This document shows positions 31,414-32,229 of a DNA stretch of 32,229 nt, piece by piece. The translations under genes were made by a program, and so were the position numbers. Each line of letters begins with the position of its first letter. The stretch's first letter is position 1. The DNA is taken from positions 1 to 32,229 of the forward strand of contig DPDG01000005.1 of NCBI GenBank assembly GCA_003526375.1. The letters run 5' to 3'. The notes under the pieces are model-generated. The model saw nothing but the letters and a program-made list of their open reading frames with translations, did no database searches and had not been told where the DNA came from. Source of the DNA: Lentisphaeria bacterium (lineage in GTDB: Bacteria; Verrucomicrobiota; Lentisphaeria; Victivallales; UBA1829).

Positions 31414-31965
31414 TTATTTGGAGAAATAACGGTTCAGGAGTCCGTTGAAAGCGGAGCCGTGGCGGGCTTCGTCTTTGCACATTTCATGAACGGTGTCATG
31501 AATGGCATCGTATCCGAGGGCTTTCGCTTTCTTCGCGAGTTCGAGTTTGCCGGCTGTCGCGCCATGTTCTGCTTCGACGCGGACCTTGAGGTTGGTCTTG
31601 GTACAGGGAACCACGACTTCACCGAGAAGTTCTGCGAATTTAGCGGCATGTTCCGCTTCTTCGAATGCGATGCGTTTGTAGGCTTCGGCAACTTCCGGAT
31701 ATCCTTCGCGGTCCGCCTGACGGCTCATTGCGAGATACATTCCGACTTCGGTGCATTCTCCGTTGAAGTTGGCGCGGAGTCCTTCGACGACTTCAGGATC
31801 AATTCCCTCCACGGAACCGATTCTGTGTTCGTCTGCCCAGACCAAAGCTTCTCCTTCCTTCTTTTCCACGAATTTGGCTTTCGGAGCTTTGCACTGCGGA
31901 CAGAATTCCGGAGCTTCTTCACCGACGTAGACATACCCGCACACGGAGCACACAAATGATTTCAT
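31414..31965 (-). CDS. rbr: Reverse rubrerythrin (N-terminal rubredoxin domain)
   Basis: The 183-aa protein begins with a rubredoxin domain, C6, C9 (CSVC) and C22, C25 (CPQC), followed by the ferritin-like diiron four-helix domain. The diiron ligands are visible as E70 (NGEC), EEAEH (102-106), E131/H134 region (EAEHGA) and DEARH (165-169). The domain order is the reverse of classical rubrerythrin and matches the clostridial reverse rubrerythrins, which reduce hydrogen peroxide and oxygen with NADH-derived electrons and are repressed by PerR. The neighbouring perR gene and the palindrome upstream fit that scheme. It indicates an anaerobe defending against oxygen. Confidence 0.93.
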   Translation of the reverse strand: MKSFVCSVCGYVYVGEEAPEFCPQCKAPKAKFVEKKEGEALVWADEHRIGSVEGIDPEVVEGLRANFNGECTEVGMYLAMSRQADREGYPEVAEAYKRIAFEEAEHAAKFAELLGEVVVPCTKTNLKVRVEAEHGATAGKLELAKKAKALGYDAIHDTVHEMCKDEARHGSAFNGLLNRYFSK

Positions 31966-32015
31966 TTTACCACCCTTTTGTTGTTTGTTATTTCCGGCGT
32001 TTGCGCCTTTGTTAT

Positions 32016-32037
32016 TTTATAATCTGTAATGATTACA
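32016..32037 (-). promoter_or_regulatory. Candidate PerR box at the rubrerythrin promoter
   Basis: TGTAAT (32025-32030), one base, ATTACA (32032-32037) is a perfect 6-1-6 palindrome; read as 7-1-7 it differs from the PerR consensus TTATAATnATTATAA at only three positions. On the minus strand it sits just upstream of a TATAAA -10 (plus 32016-32021), in the spacer region, and about 60 bp before the rubrerythrin start. Repression by the adjacent PerR is a direct prediction. Confidence 0.68.
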
Positions 32038-32142
32038 AAATTAAAATTACTACAAAAATAGAAAAATGCAAGTGACAGATAGAAAAAAATTTAATTTTTT
32101 CAGATATCCATAATTTTGATATGTCAATGAAAGATTTGAAAA

Positions 32143-32213
32143 CGGCAAACTCGGTTTGCCGAGGTGCATGTGATTCTCACCTGCCGCGGAGTATGAGGGC
32201 GCGGAGCCCTCAT
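32143..32213. other. Cluster of inverted repeats at the right edge
   Basis: CGGCAAAC (32143-32150) pairs with GTTTGCCG (32154-32161); AGGTG (32162-32166) pairs with CACCT (32178-32182); ATGAGGGC (32193-32200) pairs with GCCCTCAT (32206-32213). An alternative stem CTCGG/CCGAG (32150-32154/32159-32163) excludes the first. These may be terminators of a gene beyond the window, or a structured RNA; the window ends before this can be decided. Confidence 0.55.
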
Positions 32214-32229
32214 GTTCTTTCCCCCCATC

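Overview
The window looks like a chromosomal segment of a Lentisphaerota (Victivallales-like) anaerobe. This is an inference from content: repeated regulator - pseudopilin - carbohydrate-enzyme cassettes whose pilins carry an N-terminal FTLIELL segment and a C-terminal H-x(n)-DG motif, many good Shine-Dalgarno sites, moderate GC, an oxygen-defence rubrerythrin and an Etf-linked lactate-type dehydrogenase. No rRNA, tRNA, CRISPR array or transposase was seen.

Region 1 (1-4553) is a cassette of a GntR/LacI regulator, a pseudopilin and a secreted PL8-type polysaccharide lyase. It has a perfect inverted-repeat operator at its promoter. The lyase gene ends inside an array of 18 heptamers, followed 44 bp later by an array of 18 octamers (4598-4741). 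Region 2 (4809-10357) is a second cassette of the same architecture: a ROK-family regulator with its own inverted repeat at the -10, two pseudopilins, and a secreted DUF4838 protein, closed by a hairpin terminator.

Region 3 (10370-17235, minus strand) is a six-gene sugar-catabolic operon driven by a consensus TTGACA-N16-TATAAT promoter: PfkB kinase, IolB-type isomerase, FGGY kinase, FAD-linked oxidase, Fe-S (degenerate CCG) protein, class II aldolase. IolB, a PfkB kinase and a class II aldolase match the lower half of inositol catabolism, but no upper-half inositol genes are present. Region 4 (17410-22194, plus strand) diverges from it: nickel-pincer lactate racemase (LarA family), EtfB, EtfA with an Fe-S domain, and a GlcD/LctD flavoprotein, i.e. 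an electron-confurcating lactate dehydrogenase of the LctBCD type plus a racemase.

Region 5 (22195-26125) holds a Gfo/Idh/MocA oxidoreductase, a bidirectional terminator, and a minus-strand pair of an uncharacterised membrane protein with thiazole synthase ThiG. Region 6 (26159-30936) is a tightly overlapping YtrA-type operon: GntR repressor with palindromic operator, a 5-copy CTCTTAA array in the leader, two large paralogous permeases, and an ABC ATPase. The paralogues share an exact 84-bp block at their 5' ends. Region 7 (30937-32229, minus strand) is a reverse rubrerythrin and PerR pair, separated by a strong terminator and preceded by a PerR-box-like palindrome.

The most unusual items are the pseudopilin/CAZyme cassettes with their own autoregulated operators, the divergent sugar/lactate redox loci, the permeases with large fused soluble domains, and the short-unit tandem arrays placed in a gene end and in a 5' leader.
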